Shown: positions 1 to 9,027 of the stretch, one piece after another | Numbering within the stretch: the first letter of the stretch is position 1 | How the letters are laid out: each line of letters starts with the position of its first letter | DNA from: Geosporobacter ferrireducens | GTDB taxonomy: Bacteria; Bacillota; Clostridia; Peptostreptococcales; Thermotaleaceae | Direction of reading: 5' to 3' | Length of the DNA: 64,000 nucleotides | Assembly: GCF_001750685.1 (NCBI RefSeq) | Contig: NZ_CP017269.1 | Coordinates: 310,001 to 374,000, forward strand | Notes under the pieces: generated by a model | Databases searched by the model: none | What the model saw: the letters and a program-made list of their open reading frames with translations, nothing else | What the model was told of the DNA's origin: nothing | Made by a program: the position numbers and the translations under genes

Positions 1-85
1 TTTTTTTTTGATTGCAGAATACACAGTCATGGGGACACCCGCGATGTGGCACAAATACAGGTATGATATAATGTCTTTTTCCCAT
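1..85 (-). CDS. ELP3-like radical SAM protein, N-terminal fragment cut by window edge
   Basis: Only the first 28 codons lie in the window; the gene continues past position 1. The frame opens with ATG at 85, one base after the rnc stop, with an AGAGG ribosome site inside the end of rnc. The visible peptide contains IIPVFVPHRGCPHDCVFCNQ, with a CxxxCxxC iron-sulfur motif at residues 17, 21 and 24. That is the opening of the radical SAM proteins related to the Elp3 catalytic subunit that often follow rnc in Clostridia. Radical SAM chemistry is well supported by the cysteines; the exact substrate cannot be judged from this fragment. It is probably translated from the rnc message. Confidence 0.7.
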   Translation of the reverse strand, partial: MGKRHYIIPVFVPHRGCPHDCVFCNQKK

Positions 86-796
86 CTATTGTACCTCTTT
101 CAACGCTTCTTTCGCAGCACTTTGTTCTGCCTCTTTCTTGCTTCTTCCAATACCAGTCCCAAGAATTTTCTCTCCTACCTTTACATGGACGTGAAAAATT
201 TTATTATGGTCAGGTCCCTCTTCATGAATGACCTCATATAAAATTCTTTCAGAATTTTCGCTTTGAATATACTCCTGCAAATGGGTCTTATAATCTTGAT
301 AGACTCTTCCGCTTATGGCATCCTCAATGGTATCCTTTAAACTTTTTAAGATAAACCTTTGTGCTTGTCCCAAACCACCATCTAAATAAATAGCACCAAT
401 AATTGCTTCAAAGGTATCTGCTAAAATAGAAACCCGCTCTCTTCCGCCTGTCACTTCCTCTCCTTTGCCTAGGAGAATATATTTTCCGATATTTAAATTT
501 TTGGAACAATTTGCGAGAGATGGCTCACAGACAATACTCGCTCTTATTTTTGTAAGCTCTCCTTCTTGAAACGTATTGAGCTTATTGTATAAATGCTCAC
601 TAATGACAATACTCAAGACTGCATCTCCTAAAAATTCAAGTCTCTCATTATAGGCAATATTTTTTTTCTTATTTTCATTTGCATAGGAGCTATGGGTTAA
701 AGATTCAAACAGCAAATGAATATCCTGAAAATAATACCCGATTTTTTCCTCTAACTCCTTCATAGTTTCATTTTTACTACAGGTTTTGCTAAGCAT
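86..796 (-). CDS. rnc: Ribonuclease III
   Basis: RNase III is a double-strand-specific endonuclease that processes rRNA precursors and structured mRNAs in the cytoplasm. The 236-residue protein has the usual size. The catalytic signature ERLEFLGDAV lies near residues 51-60, with a second acidic cluster around DTFEAIIGAIYLD. A C-terminal double-stranded RNA-binding domain (about 160-235) ends in the typical KKEAEQSAAKEAL helix. The start at 796 has an AGGAGG site 7 bases upstream. It follows the fatty-acid operon, as in Bacillus, but a hairpin at the end of fabF lies between, so transcription may be partly separated. Confidence 0.97.
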   Translation of the reverse strand: MLSKTCSKNETMKELEEKIGYYFQDIHLLFESLTHSSYANENKKKNIAYNERLEFLGDAVLSIVISEHLYNKLNTFQEGELTKIRASIVCEPSLANCSKNLNIGKYILLGKGEEVTGGRERVSILADTFEAIIGAIYLDGGLGQAQRFILKSLKDTIEDAISGRVYQDYKTHLQEYIQSENSERILYEVIHEEGPDHNKIFHVHVKVGEKILGTGIGRSKKEAEQSAAKEALKEVQ

Positions 797-905
797 TTGA
801 AGCCTCCTGATCTATATTATACGAATGATTCATTTTCTCTATATATTTTACACTTTTTCCTCTTATTTTAAAAGCACCATTTCATATCCCAATAAATAAG
901 AAAGG

Positions 906-931
906 AAAAGAGAACCTCTTGGTTCTCTTTT
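906..931 (-). terminator. Hairpin at the end of fabF
   Basis: An 11-bp perfect stem (906-916 with 921-931) and a 4-base loop overlap the fabF stop codon. On the minus strand the stem is followed by CCTTT, not a long U run. It may attenuate rather than fully stop transcription into rnc. Confidence 0.5.
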
Positions 932-2171
932 ATTCCTTATATTTTTTCAATATAATTGTAGCATTATGCCCTCCAAAGCCCAGGGAATTTGATAAAGCTA
1001 CATTTACCTCTTTTGTCTTTGCTTTGTTCGCCACATAATCCAAGTCACATTCCGGATCAGGATTCTCTAAATTGATGGTAGGCGGAACAATTCCCTTCGT
1101 AATAGCCATTATGCAGGCAATTGCCTCAACACCACCAGCTGCTCCCAGCAAGTGTCCTGTCATTGATTTTGTAGAACTGACCGCGAGTTCATATGCGTGC
1201 TGTTCAAATACAGATTTGATCGCCATTGTTTCAAATTTATCATTATAAGGTGTTGATGTTCCGTGAGCATTAATATAATCTACATCATTTGGTGATAATC
1301 CTGCATCTTTTAATGCATTTTTCATCGCTCTTGCAGCACCTTCCCCTCCTGGTGCCGGCGCGGTAATATGATAAGCATCCGCACTCATTCCATAACCTAC
1401 AATCTCTGCGTAGATGGGTGCACCACGCTTTATTGCATGTTCTAACTCCTCTAGTATCAAAATTCCGGCACCTTCACCCATTACGAAGCCGTCCCGGTTC
1501 TTATCAAATGGACTGCTTGCTTTTTGAGGATTTTCATTTCTAGTGGACATGGCTTTCATAGCGCAAAATCCCGCTATCGCTAAAGGTGTAATTGAGGCTT
1601 CTGCACCACCGGTAATCATTATATCAGCCTCTCCACCCTGAATTATTCTGAAGGCTTCACCAACTGAATTCGTTGAAGAAGCACATGCGGTTACAACGGT
1701 TGTGTTAGGCCCCTTTGCTCCAAAAGTCATAGAAACCTGCCCCGCTCCTATATTAGAAATCATCATTGGAATAAAAAATGGACTTACCCGGTTTGGACCT
1801 TTTTCTGCTAATTTTTCATATTCCTTTTCCAAGGTTTCAATTCCACCAATTCCAGATCCCAGAACAACACCAAAACGGTTTTGATCTATTGCATCTGTAT
1901 CTAGTTTAGCATCTTCAATAGCTAATTTAGATGCAGCTACAGCGAATTGGGTAAATCGGTCCATCCGCTTTGCTTCTTTTTTATCAATATACACATTCGG
2001 CTCAAAACCCTTTACTTCTGCAGCAATTTTAGTATTATACTCAGATGCATCAAATTTTGTAATGTTATCCAAACCGCTAACCCCATTCTCTAATGCATTA
2101 AAAAAAACATCTTTTCCAATACCTATTGGGGTAATTGCTCCTATTCCTGTTACAACTACACGTTTTTTCAT
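930..2171 (-). CDS. fabF: Beta-ketoacyl-ACP synthase II
   Basis: FabF condenses acyl-ACP with malonyl-ACP in each elongation cycle of type II fatty-acid synthesis. The 413-residue protein carries the complete Cys-His-His triad of elongating synthases: Cys163 in TACASSTNS, His303 in [11 protein letters not shown] and His340 in [13 protein letters not shown]. The two-His arrangement separates it from FabH. ATG at 2171 has a TAGGAGGG site. It is the last fatty-acid gene of the cluster, 107 bases after acpP. A hairpin overlaps its stop codon. Confidence 0.97.
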   Translation of the reverse strand: MKKRVVVTGIGAITPIGIGKDVFFNALENGVSGLDNITKFDASEYNTKIAAEVKGFEPNVYIDKKEAKRMDRFTQFAVAASKLAIEDAKLDTDAIDQNRFGVVLGSGIGGIETLEKEYEKLAEKGPNRVSPFFIPMMISNIGAGQVSMTFGAKGPNTTVVTACASSTNSVGEAFRIIQGGEADIMITGGAEASITPLAIAGFCAMKAMSTRNENPQKASSPFDKNRDGFVMGEGAGILILEELEHAIKRGAPIYAEIVGYGMSADAYHITAPAPGGEGAARAMKNALKDAGLSPNDVDYINAHGTSTPYNDKFETMAIKSVFEQHAYELAVSSTKSMTGHLLGAAGGVEAIACIMAITKGIVPPTINLENPDPECDLDYVANKAKTKEVNVALSNSLGFGGHNATIILKKYKE

Positions 2172-2278
2172 GTTATAACCCTCCTATCTTTTCAGATGAT
2201 CATCTATATAAAATGAATAATTCCATTATTTTAACCCTAGGATATTATTTGTCCCGACCTTAACAGCCGGGACTTTTA

Positions 2279-2509
2279 TTATTTGTTTTCCTCAATATAA
2301 TTTGCAATGTCGCCGATGTTCTTAAATTTCTCAGCTTCCTCATCAGGAATCTCCACGCTAAATTCATCTTCTAATGCCATGATAATTTCTACAGCGTCTA
2401 AAGAATCTGCTTCCAAATCCTTCATTAAAGAAGTTTGCGGTGTAATATCCTCTGTGCTGTCCAAGCCTAATTGTTCAGCAATAATTTCTACTACCTTCTC
2501 AAATACCAT
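2279..2509 (-). CDS. acpP: Acyl carrier protein
   Basis: ACP carries growing acyl chains on a phosphopantetheine arm. I place the start at ATG 2509, giving 76 residues, because a GGGGAGG ribosome site lies 8 bases upstream; a GTG three codons earlier sits on top of that site. The attachment serine is Ser36 in the ADSLDAVE motif, and the protein is strongly acidic, as expected. It lies between fabG and fabF in the fatty-acid operon. Ser36 is presumably modified by a holo-ACP synthase encoded outside this window. Confidence 0.97.
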   Translation of the reverse strand: MVFEKVVEIIAEQLGLDSTEDITPQTSLMKDLEADSLDAVEIIMALEDEFSVEIPDEEAEKFKNIGDIANYIEENK

Positions 2510-2537
2510 ACATTTCACCTCCCCTCAGTGAATTCCA

Positions 2538-3281
2538 TTACATAACCATACCACCGTCTACGTTGAGCACTTGTCCGGTTATATATCGCGCATTGTCCGA
2601 GCATAAAAACGCAACCACATTTGCCACATCTTCAGGCGTCCCTAATTGTTTCATTGGAATATGGGTCATTAATGATTCTTTGACCTCCTCCGACAATACT
2701 TCTGTCATATTGGTTTGAATAAACCCAGGAGCAACAGCATTTACATTGATCCCTCTAGTAGCTAACTCTTTCGCTATGGATTTTGTAAATCCGATGATTC
2801 CAGCTTTAGAGGCTGCATAATTGGATTGCCCTATGTTACCCATCACACCTACAACAGAAGCAATATTCACGATTTTTCCGCTTTTTTGCTTCATCATTTT
2901 TCTAGTAACTGCTTTCGTACAATTATAGGTTCCTTTTAAGTTGATTGCTATAACCTGATCCCAATCTTCATCCTTCATACGCATCAGCAGCGTATCTCTA
3001 GTAATCCCGGCATTATTGACGAGTATGTCGATGGTTGGAAATTGATGCTCCACTTCATCGATTAACCGCTGTACATCATCCCCTTTAGAAACATCTGCCT
3101 TTATTGCAATGGCTTCTCTTCCCATCTCCCTGATTGCAGCAACAACCTTCTCTGCTTCCTCTGGTTTACTCGTATAATTCACAGCAATATTTGCACCAAG
3201 TTCTGCCAGTTTAAGCGCGATCGCTTTACCGATCCCTCTTGATCCACCTGTTACAATAGCTGTTTTCCCTATAAAATTCAT
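2538..3281 (-). CDS. fabG: 3-oxoacyl-ACP reductase
   Basis: FabG reduces 3-ketoacyl-ACP with NADPH in the elongation cycle. This is a 247-residue short-chain dehydrogenase. The nucleotide motif TGGSRGIG is at residues 11-18 and NNAG is near 89-92. The catalytic set is Asn114, Ser142, Tyr155 and Lys159 (YAASK). The C-terminal YITGQVLNVDGGMVM tail is typical of FabG. Start 3281 follows an AAGGAGG site. It sits between fabD and acpP in the canonical order, with short spacers. Confidence 0.97.
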   Translation of the reverse strand: MNFIGKTAIVTGGSRGIGKAIALKLAELGANIAVNYTSKPEEAEKVVAAIREMGREAIAIKADVSKGDDVQRLIDEVEHQFPTIDILVNNAGITRDTLLMRMKDEDWDQVIAINLKGTYNCTKAVTRKMMKQKSGKIVNIASVVGVMGNIGQSNYAASKAGIIGFTKSIAKELATRGINVNAVAPGFIQTNMTEVLSEEVKESLMTHIPMKQLGTPEDVANVVAFLCSDNARYITGQVLNVDGGMVM

Positions 3282-3297
3282 TACTCCAACCTCCTTC

Positions 3298-4242
3298 TTA
3301 AAGCAAGTTCTTTAGAACAACTTCCAAAGACGCTTCATTTTCTACACTAAAAATCTCTGCACTATGTTTGGATTTCTTTAGGATTTTTTTTAAAAACTGA
3401 TTGAGTGATTTTCCTGGTCCTATTTCAATAAAGGTATTGACACCATCCTCTAGCATGCGGATCATGGAATCCTCCCATAGTACTGAATGGCTTACTTGTT
3501 TTACCAGCAATTCCTTAACTTGCTCTGCATCCTCGTAATAGTTTGCATGAACATTGGCAATCACCGGAATATGTAATTCCCTTACATCTACTTTTTCTAA
3601 ATCTTCTTTCAGTTTTTCTCCTGCAGGAATCAGCATTGAACAATGAAAAGGTGCGCTAACAGGCAAAAGAACCGCCTTGAGTGCGCCTGCTTCTTTTGCT
3701 GCTTCACAGGCTTTTTCTACCGCTTTTAGTTCTCCTGAGATAACGATTTGACCAGGACTATTGAAATTAGCAGCTTCCACAACACCTACAGATTGAACCT
3801 GTTCTAACACTTGCAGCAATTCATTGCGTTCCATTCCAAGAATTGCTGCCATTGCACCCTCGCCCAGCGGCACAGCTTCCTGCATATATCGCCCTCTCTT
3901 TTTTACTAGTGCAACCGCATCTTCAAAAGAAATAACGCCTGCAATTACCAATGCCGCATACTCACCTAAGCTCAATCCAGCAGTAATATCTGCCTTTAGT
4001 CCTTTTTCTTCCAGGACTTTCGCGATGGCTATACAAGTAGTTAATATGGCAGGCTGTGTATTTTCCGTTTTGATTAACTCTTGTTCAGGTCCCTCAAAAC
4101 ACAATTTTTTCATATCATAGCTAACAGCATTCCCCGCTTCTGTAAAAATCTGTTCAGCAACCCCATACTTTTCTACAATATCTTTTCCCATGCCAACATA
4201 TTGCGCACCCTGCCCTGGAAAAATAAACGCTATTTTTCGCAT
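3298..4242 (-). CDS. fabD: Malonyl-CoA:ACP transacylase
   Basis: FabD moves malonyl groups from CoA to ACP, supplying the extender unit. The start is set at ATG 4242 (314 residues) because AAGGAG lies 8 bases upstream; a GTG three codons earlier is within the ribosome site. The fold-defining motifs are FPGQGAQ near the N-terminus, the nucleophile Ser91 in GLSLGEY, and His200 in APFHC. It lies 12 bases after fabK and 16 before fabG, so it is almost certainly cotranscribed and perhaps translationally coupled. Confidence 0.96.
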   Translation of the reverse strand: MRKIAFIFPGQGAQYVGMGKDIVEKYGVAEQIFTEAGNAVSYDMKKLCFEGPEQELIKTENTQPAILTTCIAIAKVLEEKGLKADITAGLSLGEYAALVIAGVISFEDAVALVKKRGRYMQEAVPLGEGAMAAILGMERNELLQVLEQVQSVGVVEAANFNSPGQIVISGELKAVEKACEAAKEAGALKAVLLPVSAPFHCSMLIPAGEKLKEDLEKVDVRELHIPVIANVHANYYEDAEQVKELLVKQVSHSVLWEDSMIRMLEDGVNTFIEIGPGKSLNQFLKKILKKSKHSAEIFSVENEASLEVVLKNLL

Positions 4243-4254
4243 TTTACACACTCC

Positions 4255-5199
4255 TTATTTCAAAAGATGGTGAATTCGTTCACTGGATTTAACAGCTTCT
4301 TCAACCATTTCCTCTATGATCTCCCTACAGGGCTTAATCTCTTTTACCATTCCAGCAATTTGTCCAGCCATAACAGAACCATTTTCTATATCACCTTCTA
4401 CCACTGACATTCTTAATCTTCCTACCCCAAGATTTTCTAGTTCCTCAACCGAGGCACCGTTTTTTTCAAGCTTATCAAATTCTTTGGCCAATTTATTTTT
4501 AAGAATTCTTACAGGGTGTCCTGTACTTCTCCCTGTTGCTATGGTATCCCGATCTTTCGCTTTAAGAATAGCCTCTTTATATCGAGCATGGGCAGTGCAC
4601 TCGGTAGCACATACAAACCGCGTTCCTACCTGTACCCCTTCAGCACCTAATGCGAAAGCAGCCGCTAGACCTCTCCCGTCAGCAATTCCTCCAGCTGCAA
4701 TTACTGGAATTTTCACAGCATCTACTACTTGTGGTACTAAGGCCATGGTTGTCAGCTCTCCAATATGTCCACCGGCCTCTGTTCCTTCAACAATAACTGC
4801 ATCAGCACCAATTTTTTCAACCCGCTGTGCTAATGCTACAGAAGGAATCACAGGTATTACTTTAATCTGGCGTTCTTTTAATCTTGTCATATATTTTCCT
4901 GGATTCCCGGCACCGGTTGTAATAACAGGAACGTCCTCTCTCAAGATCAATTCCATAATCTCATCCGCATGGGGAGAAAGAAGCATCACATTTACACCGT
5001 AAGGTTGGTTTGTAAGTCTTTTTATTTTCTTTATCTCATTTTCAACAAATTCAACTGGTGCGTTTCCTGCAGCAATGATCCCTAAACCTCCTGCATTTGA
5101 AACAGCCGCAGCCAATTCTGCAGTCGCAATCCAAGCCATGCCTCCTTGCAAAATCGGGTAACGAATATTTAGCAAATTACTTATCCTAGAAGATATCAT
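4255..5199 (-). CDS. fabK: Enoyl-ACP reductase II (FMN-dependent)
   Basis: FabK performs the last reduction of each elongation cycle with FMN and NAD(P)H. It replaces FabI in many Clostridia and streptococci. The likely start is ATG 5199 (314 residues), preceded by GAGAGGTGA; upstream in-frame codons lack such a site. The nitronate-monooxygenase-like TIM barrel is recognisable from YPILQGGMAWIA at the N-terminus, GTEAGGHIGE in the middle and VIAAGGIADGRG in the phosphate-binding region. No FabI-type reductase is visible here, and the position between fabH and fabD supports FabK over a true nitronate monooxygenase. Confidence 0.92.
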   Translation of the reverse strand: MISSRISNLLNIRYPILQGGMAWIATAELAAAVSNAGGLGIIAAGNAPVEFVENEIKKIKRLTNQPYGVNVMLLSPHADEIMELILREDVPVITTGAGNPGKYMTRLKERQIKVIPVIPSVALAQRVEKIGADAVIVEGTEAGGHIGELTTMALVPQVVDAVKIPVIAAGGIADGRGLAAAFALGAEGVQVGTRFVCATECTAHARYKEAILKAKDRDTIATGRSTGHPVRILKNKLAKEFDKLEKNGASVEELENLGVGRLRMSVVEGDIENGSVMAGQIAGMVKEIKPCREIIEEMVEEAVKSSERIHHLLK

Positions 5200-5219
5200 A
5201 GATTCACCTCTCAAATTGA

Positions 5220-6218
5220 TTACTTGTTCCATTTTACTACACAAGATCCCCAGGTAAGTCCTGCACCAAAACCTACCATCACAATCAAATCATCTTTCTT
5301 TATTTTTCCTTCCCGCAGTGCTTCATCCAATGCCACAGGAACCGATGCAGCTGACATATTTCCATATTTATCGAGATTTACGTAAACTTTATCTAAAGGC
5401 ATTTTCAGTCTTTTTGCTGCTGCTTCTATAATACGTATATTGGCTTGATGGGGCACGAGATAATCAATCTCATTAATCTGATGTCCGCTAAGCTTTAAGG
5501 ATTCCTCAGCTGCTCTTCCCATAATTCTTACTGCAAATTTGAATACTTCACTGCCGTCCATTTTTACATAATTTAATCCGTCTCGAATCGTCTCCACAGT
5601 AGAAGGCATTCTCGATCCTCCGGCAGGCAAAGCTAAGAATTTTCCGCCTTCTCCATCCGATCCTATGTAGGTAGACAAAATTCCCTTTCCTTCCTCTGTT
5701 TCCCCCAGCACAACAGCGCCTGCGCCGTCGCCAAATAAAATACTTGTATTTCTGTCGCTCCAGTCTACAATTCGGGACATGGTCTCAGCACCGATCACAA
5801 GGACCTTTTGATAAGTGCCTGTAGCAATAAACTGTTTTCCGATAGCTACACCATATAAAAATCCTGAGCATGCTGCTTCCAAATCAAAGGAGGCCGCCTT
5901 AATCGCTTTAAGATTTTTTTGAACCATACAAGCCGTGGATGGAAATGCCATATCTGGCGTTATGGTTGCGACAATAATCAGATCGATTTCTTCAGCAGTG
6001 ACATTTGCATCTTTTAATGCTTTCAAGGCAGCTTCTGTAGCCAAATCAGAGGTTGCGGTATTTTCATCTGCAACACGTCTAGCCTTGATTCCCGTTCTCT
6101 CAATGATCCATTCATTTGTAGTATCTACCATTTTCTCCAGATCAAAATTCGTTATTTCTTTTTCCGGTAAAAAACTACCTACGCCTAATATGCCAACAGG
6201 CTTTAGACTAATCAGCAT
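5220..6218 (-). CDS. fabH: Beta-ketoacyl-ACP synthase III
   Basis: FabH starts fatty-acid synthesis by condensing an acyl-CoA with malonyl-ACP, so it helps set straight- or branched-chain composition. The preferred start is ATG 6218 (332 residues), 9 bases after AGGAG; the ATG at 6227 abuts that site. The Cys-His-Asn triad of KAS III is visible: Cys117 in LEAACSGF, His257 in VPHQANIR and Asn287 in KYGNMSAAS. The start overlaps the end of plsX by 11 bases, suggesting translational coupling. Confidence 0.96.
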   Translation of the reverse strand: MLISLKPVGILGVGSFLPEKEITNFDLEKMVDTTNEWIIERTGIKARRVADENTATSDLATEAALKALKDANVTAEEIDLIIVATITPDMAFPSTACMVQKNLKAIKAASFDLEAACSGFLYGVAIGKQFIATGTYQKVLVIGAETMSRIVDWSDRNTSILFGDGAGAVVLGETEEGKGILSTYIGSDGEGGKFLALPAGGSRMPSTVETIRDGLNYVKMDGSEVFKFAVRIMGRAAEESLKLSGHQINEIDYLVPHQANIRIIEAAAKRLKMPLDKVYVNLDKYGNMSAASVPVALDEALREGKIKKDDLIVMVGFGAGLTWGSCVVKWNK

Positions 6219-7218
6219 TATTTTCATCTCCTATTCTTTCAATCTCTTGGACAATCGATTGGATTACTTGATGCTCTACAAAGCTCTTCGCCTGTCGGAT
6301 TGCATTTTTAACTGCCTTGGCATTAGAGCTGCCATGGGCCTTTATTACTGCTCCGTTTACACCTAGCATAAGTGCGCCGCCATATTCTGTATAATCCAAT
6401 TCCTTTTTAAAATTCCTCAGTGACGGCATCAAGATCATAGCACCAATCTTGGACACAAAATTCTTTTTTAGCTGCGTCTTAAGCATATCCATTATTGTCA
6501 TTGCTACACCTTCTGTTAACTTTAGAACTACATTACCTACAAAGCCATCACATACGATTACATCCGCCACACCTCTAGATAATTCTCTCGCCTCAACATT
6601 TCCTATAAAGTTCATCTTGGTTTTTTTGTAAAGTTCATATGCCTGTTTAATGATTTCTGTTCCCTTTCCTTCTTCTGTGCCGATATTCACCAGCCCGATC
6701 TCTGGATTCTCAATTCCAAAGACTTTTTCAGCATAAATCTTTCCCATGACTCCAAATTCTAACAGATTTCTAGGCTTACCTTCAGCATTGGCACCTGCAT
6801 CAACTAATAAGGATATTCCTTTTTGCGTTGGGTAGGGTGCCCCAATGGCAGGTCTGTCAATACCCTTAATTCTTCCCAACTGAAACAGACTTCCAGCCAA
6901 TAATGCCCCTGTATTTCCTGCTGATACAAAAGCTTCTGCTGTCCCATCTTTTACTAAATTCAATCCTACTACCATTGAAGAATCTTTTTTTTGTCTTACC
7001 GCATGAACCGGTTTATCATCGTTCGTAATAATTTCTGTAGTATGATGAATATGTATCTTTTCTAAATTCACAGCGTATTTTTTCAATTCATTCTCTATTT
7101 GTGTCTTGTTTCCCACTAAAATAATTTCTAAACCCAATTCTTTTTGTGCTTCAATAGATCCCTTTACAATTTCATGGGGAGCAAAATCTCCTCCCATGGC
7201 ATCTACAGCAATTTTCAT
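6208..7218 (-). CDS. plsX: Phosphate acyltransferase PlsX
   Basis: PlsX converts acyl-ACP to acyl-phosphate, the donor used by PlsY to acylate glycerol 3-phosphate. The hallmark N-terminus MKIAVDAMGGDFAPHEIVKG gives the start at 7218 (336 residues). An adjacent ATG at 7221 is equally in frame, and both follow GAGAGGTGG. The remaining sequence matches the family in length, including SAGNTGALLAGSLFQLGRIKG. It overlaps the end of fapR, so the regulator and first enzyme are coupled. Its partner plsY lies in this window at 53008-53601. Confidence 0.96.
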   Translation of the reverse strand: MKIAVDAMGGDFAPHEIVKGSIEAQKELGLEIILVGNKTQIENELKKYAVNLEKIHIHHTTEIITNDDKPVHAVRQKKDSSMVVGLNLVKDGTAEAFVSAGNTGALLAGSLFQLGRIKGIDRPAIGAPYPTQKGISLLVDAGANAEGKPRNLLEFGVMGKIYAEKVFGIENPEIGLVNIGTEEGKGTEIIKQAYELYKKTKMNFIGNVEARELSRGVADVIVCDGFVGNVVLKLTEGVAMTIMDMLKTQLKKNFVSKIGAMILMPSLRNFKKELDYTEYGGALMLGVNGAVIKAHGSSNAKAVKNAIRQAKSFVEHQVIQSIVQEIERIGDENNAD

Positions 7219-7234
7219 CATATCCACCTCTCTA

Positions 7235-7798
7235 TTATTCTTCAATAGATACAAGGATGAACTTTCCTCTAAACACTTGCTCCTGCCTTACACTAATCTT
7301 TACATGAACAAAATACTTGTTTCCTCTTATACGTGCGACCTCTGCTTTCGCAATCAGTTTTTCTCCAGCAAATACAGGCGTCTTATACTTCATATTTGCC
7401 ACACCAGTAACAGCAACGTCTGCATCAATGACCGCCATCGCAAGAGATTCAGCCATCGCAAAAATATGATGTCCTCGAACAACCTTTGTCTTACGAAAAG
7501 CCAGCTCCCTTGTTGTTTCGAGAATAGAGATCGCACTCTGATTTAAATGGAGATCTATCAATTCTCCAATAATTTCTGCTTCTCCAAGGCTTTTAACCTT
7601 TAAATAATTTTTTTCCGCAACTTTTTTAACCCGTTCTCTTAATTCAGGTATTCCCAACTCAAGTCTATCTAGTCTTATCGTTTGGATGCTTACGTGAAAA
7701 TACTCACATAGTTCTTCATCCGTTACGAAGGGCTCCTCTTCAAGTTTATTTAATAATTGGGTTTGCCTTTCCCCTTTAGACATTTTGCCCCTAGGCAT
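7235..7798 (-). CDS. fapR: Transcriptional regulator of fatty-acid biosynthesis FapR
   Basis: FapR represses lipid synthesis genes and releases DNA when it binds malonyl-CoA or malonyl-ACP. The 187-residue protein has an N-terminal DeoR-like helix-turn-helix (about 10-60, including [20 protein letters not shown]) and a C-terminal hotdog ligand domain (about 75-187). The domain order and the [20 protein letters not shown] segment match FapR. ATG 7798 follows a GAGGTGA site. It is the first gene of the plsX-fab operon, and its promoter carries TTAGTA/TACTAA palindromes, which implies autoregulation. Confidence 0.94.
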   Translation of the reverse strand: MPRGKMSKGERQTQLLNKLEEEPFVTDEELCEYFHVSIQTIRLDRLELGIPELRERVKKVAEKNYLKVKSLGEAEIIGELIDLHLNQSAISILETTRELAFRKTKVVRGHHIFAMAESLAMAVIDADVAVTGVANMKYKTPVFAGEKLIAKAEVARIRGNKYFVHVKISVRQEQVFRGKFILVSIEE

Positions 7799-7825
7799 AA
7801 ACTCACCTCATTTTAGTACTTAAAA

Positions 7826-7852
7826 TTAGTACCTGATACTAACAATTAGTAT
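7826..7852 (-). promoter_or_regulatory. FapR operator: two overlapping palindromes
   Basis: TTAGTA-CCTGA-TACTAA at 7826-7842 is a perfect 6+6 inverted repeat with a 5-base spacer and resembles the known FapR site. A second palindrome at 7836-7852 (ATACTAA-CAA-TTAGTAT, 7-bp arms) shares one arm with it. Another half-site with AGTACT lies at 7814-7820. The sites cover the -10 box and likely transcription start of fapR, the position expected for repression. Confidence 0.85.
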
Positions 7853-7876
7853 ATATTATTTTATTGATTTAATCAA
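7848..7876 (-). promoter_or_regulatory. Sigma-A-type promoter of the fapR-fab operon
   Basis: On the minus strand, TTGATT (7876-7871) is followed by a 17-base spacer and TATACT (7853-7848). The -10 box is the outer arm of the second FapR palindrome. The remaining part of the 318-base gap between rpmF and fapR (7877-8072) is AT-rich and shows nothing else I can identify. Confidence 0.75.
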
Positions 7877-8072
7877 CCATTTTTGTTATTTATAACACAT
7901 GATTCATATCCATGCATAATAGTTAAAATAATAGTTTTTTTTGAAATAACGCTATAAGATCAAACCTTTGACAAAATTATCTCTTAAATCGCCTCAAATT
8001 AAACCATTCTTATTATTTCATAATTTTATAGAAGCATACATATAGATTCAAATACTACATCCACTTCCTAAT

Positions 8073-8111
8073 CTAAAAAAAATAGTAATGATGCTATTCA
8101 TCATTACTATT
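8073..8111 (-). terminator. Intrinsic terminator after rpmF
   Basis: A perfect 13-bp stem (8081-8093 with 8099-8111) with a 5-base loop is followed on the minus strand by eight T residues. It lies 6 bases past the rpmF stop and isolates the DUF177-rpmF unit from fapR. Confidence 0.9.
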
Positions 8112-8116
8112 TGGGA

Positions 8117-8296
8117 TTACTGAACTTTTAATACCTCTTTGTCATGATAGAATCCACAAGATTTACATACTCTATGTGGTAGTTTCGGTTCATGACATTG
8201 TGGACACTTTATAATATTAGGAGCTGTCATCTTAATGTTTTCTGCTCTTCTTTTGTCTCTTCTTGCTTTGGACGTCTTCCGCTTAGGTACTGCCAT
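8117..8296 (-). CDS. rpmF: 50S ribosomal protein L32
   Basis: L32 is a small structural protein of the large ribosomal subunit. The start at ATG 8296 (59 residues, [18 protein letters not shown]) has AAGGAGG 8 bases upstream; the GTG three codons earlier is within the ribosome site. Two CxxC pairs (CPQC and CKSC) show that this is the zinc-binding, C+ form. It follows the DUF177 gene by 13 bases, the usual bacterial pairing, and is closed by a strong terminator. Confidence 0.97.
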   Translation of the reverse strand: MAVPKRKTSKARRDKRRAENIKMTAPNIIKCPQCHEPKLPHRVCKSCGFYHDKEVLKVQ

Positions 8297-8309
8297 TCTT
8301 CCCACCTCC

Positions 8310-8816
8310 TTAATCTTGTTGTAACAAATCCTTTAGTTTTAATAATCTGGGATCAATCTCACTTTTTTCACATTCGCATGAACTTTCGTTAAGATCCGTA
8401 CCACAGACCAAACATAAGCCTTTACAATTTTCATCACAAACAACTTTCATTGGGAATGCTAATACTAAACTATTTTCTATTATATCCGAGATATCCAGCA
8501 TATAATCTTCGACAGAAAACAATTCATCTTCCTCAGCCTGCTCATGATTTCTGACAGTTAGTTTCTCATGAATATGGTGGGTAATAGCATGTTCGAAAGG
8601 CGCTAAACAACGATGACACTTTAATAACAATACCCCTTCTACAATTCCCTTTAAAAACACTTCATGATTCACGCGATATGCCTGCCCCTTGAATACAACT
8701 GGTTTACTGAAGCTTATTTCTTCATTATAGTAGTTGAAGTTTTTGTAAGGCTCCTGGACTTCAATATCAATCGTATTTTTTTGTCCTTCAAATAATTCTT
8801 TCAAATCAATTTTCAT
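8310..8816 (-). CDS. DUF177 (YceD-like) protein, rRNA accumulation factor family
   Basis: Members of this family sit next to rpmF in most bacteria and have been linked to 23S rRNA accumulation; the mechanism is poorly defined. ATG 8816 (168 residues, [11 protein letters not shown]) follows TTGAGGTG, and upstream in-frame starts lack a site. The C-terminal half has cysteines arranged as LKCHRCL and [17 protein letters not shown], probably a metal-binding knuckle. The ending [22 protein letters not shown] is typical of the family. It is cotranscribed with rpmF. Confidence 0.88.
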   Translation of the reverse strand: MKIDLKELFEGQKNTIDIEVQEPYKNFNYYNEEISFSKPVVFKGQAYRVNHEVFLKGIVEGVLLLKCHRCLAPFEHAITHHIHEKLTVRNHEQAEEDELFSVEDYMLDISDIIENSLVLAFPMKVVCDENCKGLCLVCGTDLNESSCECEKSEIDPRLLKLKDLLQQD

Positions 8817-8925
8817 AACGTACACCTCAACGTGTTGACAGATTTTATTATACAAACGGAATCATCATTTGTCAAGCAAAATTACTTGATAGCCATACTG
8901 TTTGTTCTTTGAATCTGTTTTTAGT

Positions 8926-8965
8926 ATTGATAAAAGGTAGGAATTTCATCCTACCTTTTATCAAT
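8926..8965 (-). terminator. Long hairpin downstream of ackA
   Basis: A 17-bp perfect stem (8926-8942 with 8949-8965) and a 6-base loop lie between ackA and the DUF177 gene. Neither strand shows a clear T run after it. It is probably the end of the ackA transcript, as an mRNA 3' barrier or a weak terminator. Confidence 0.5.
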
Positions 8966-9027
8966 AAATTTATCTGTTTTCATCAGAAAGATTAAATAGC
9001 GCTGCTAAAATATTCTTCCAGCAGTTC

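Noticed and set aside
1702..1884. Plus-strand frames opposite fabF, plsX, priA, gpsA, plsY, phoR and other genes
   Set aside because: They mirror strong coding sequences, carry no recognisable domain, and start without ribosome sites.
4316..5002. Long open frame on the plus strand inside fabK (228 codons)
   Set aside because: It is the complement of fabK, with no ribosome site of its own, unusual serine and proline content, and no family motif. fabK is a complete, well-supported gene.
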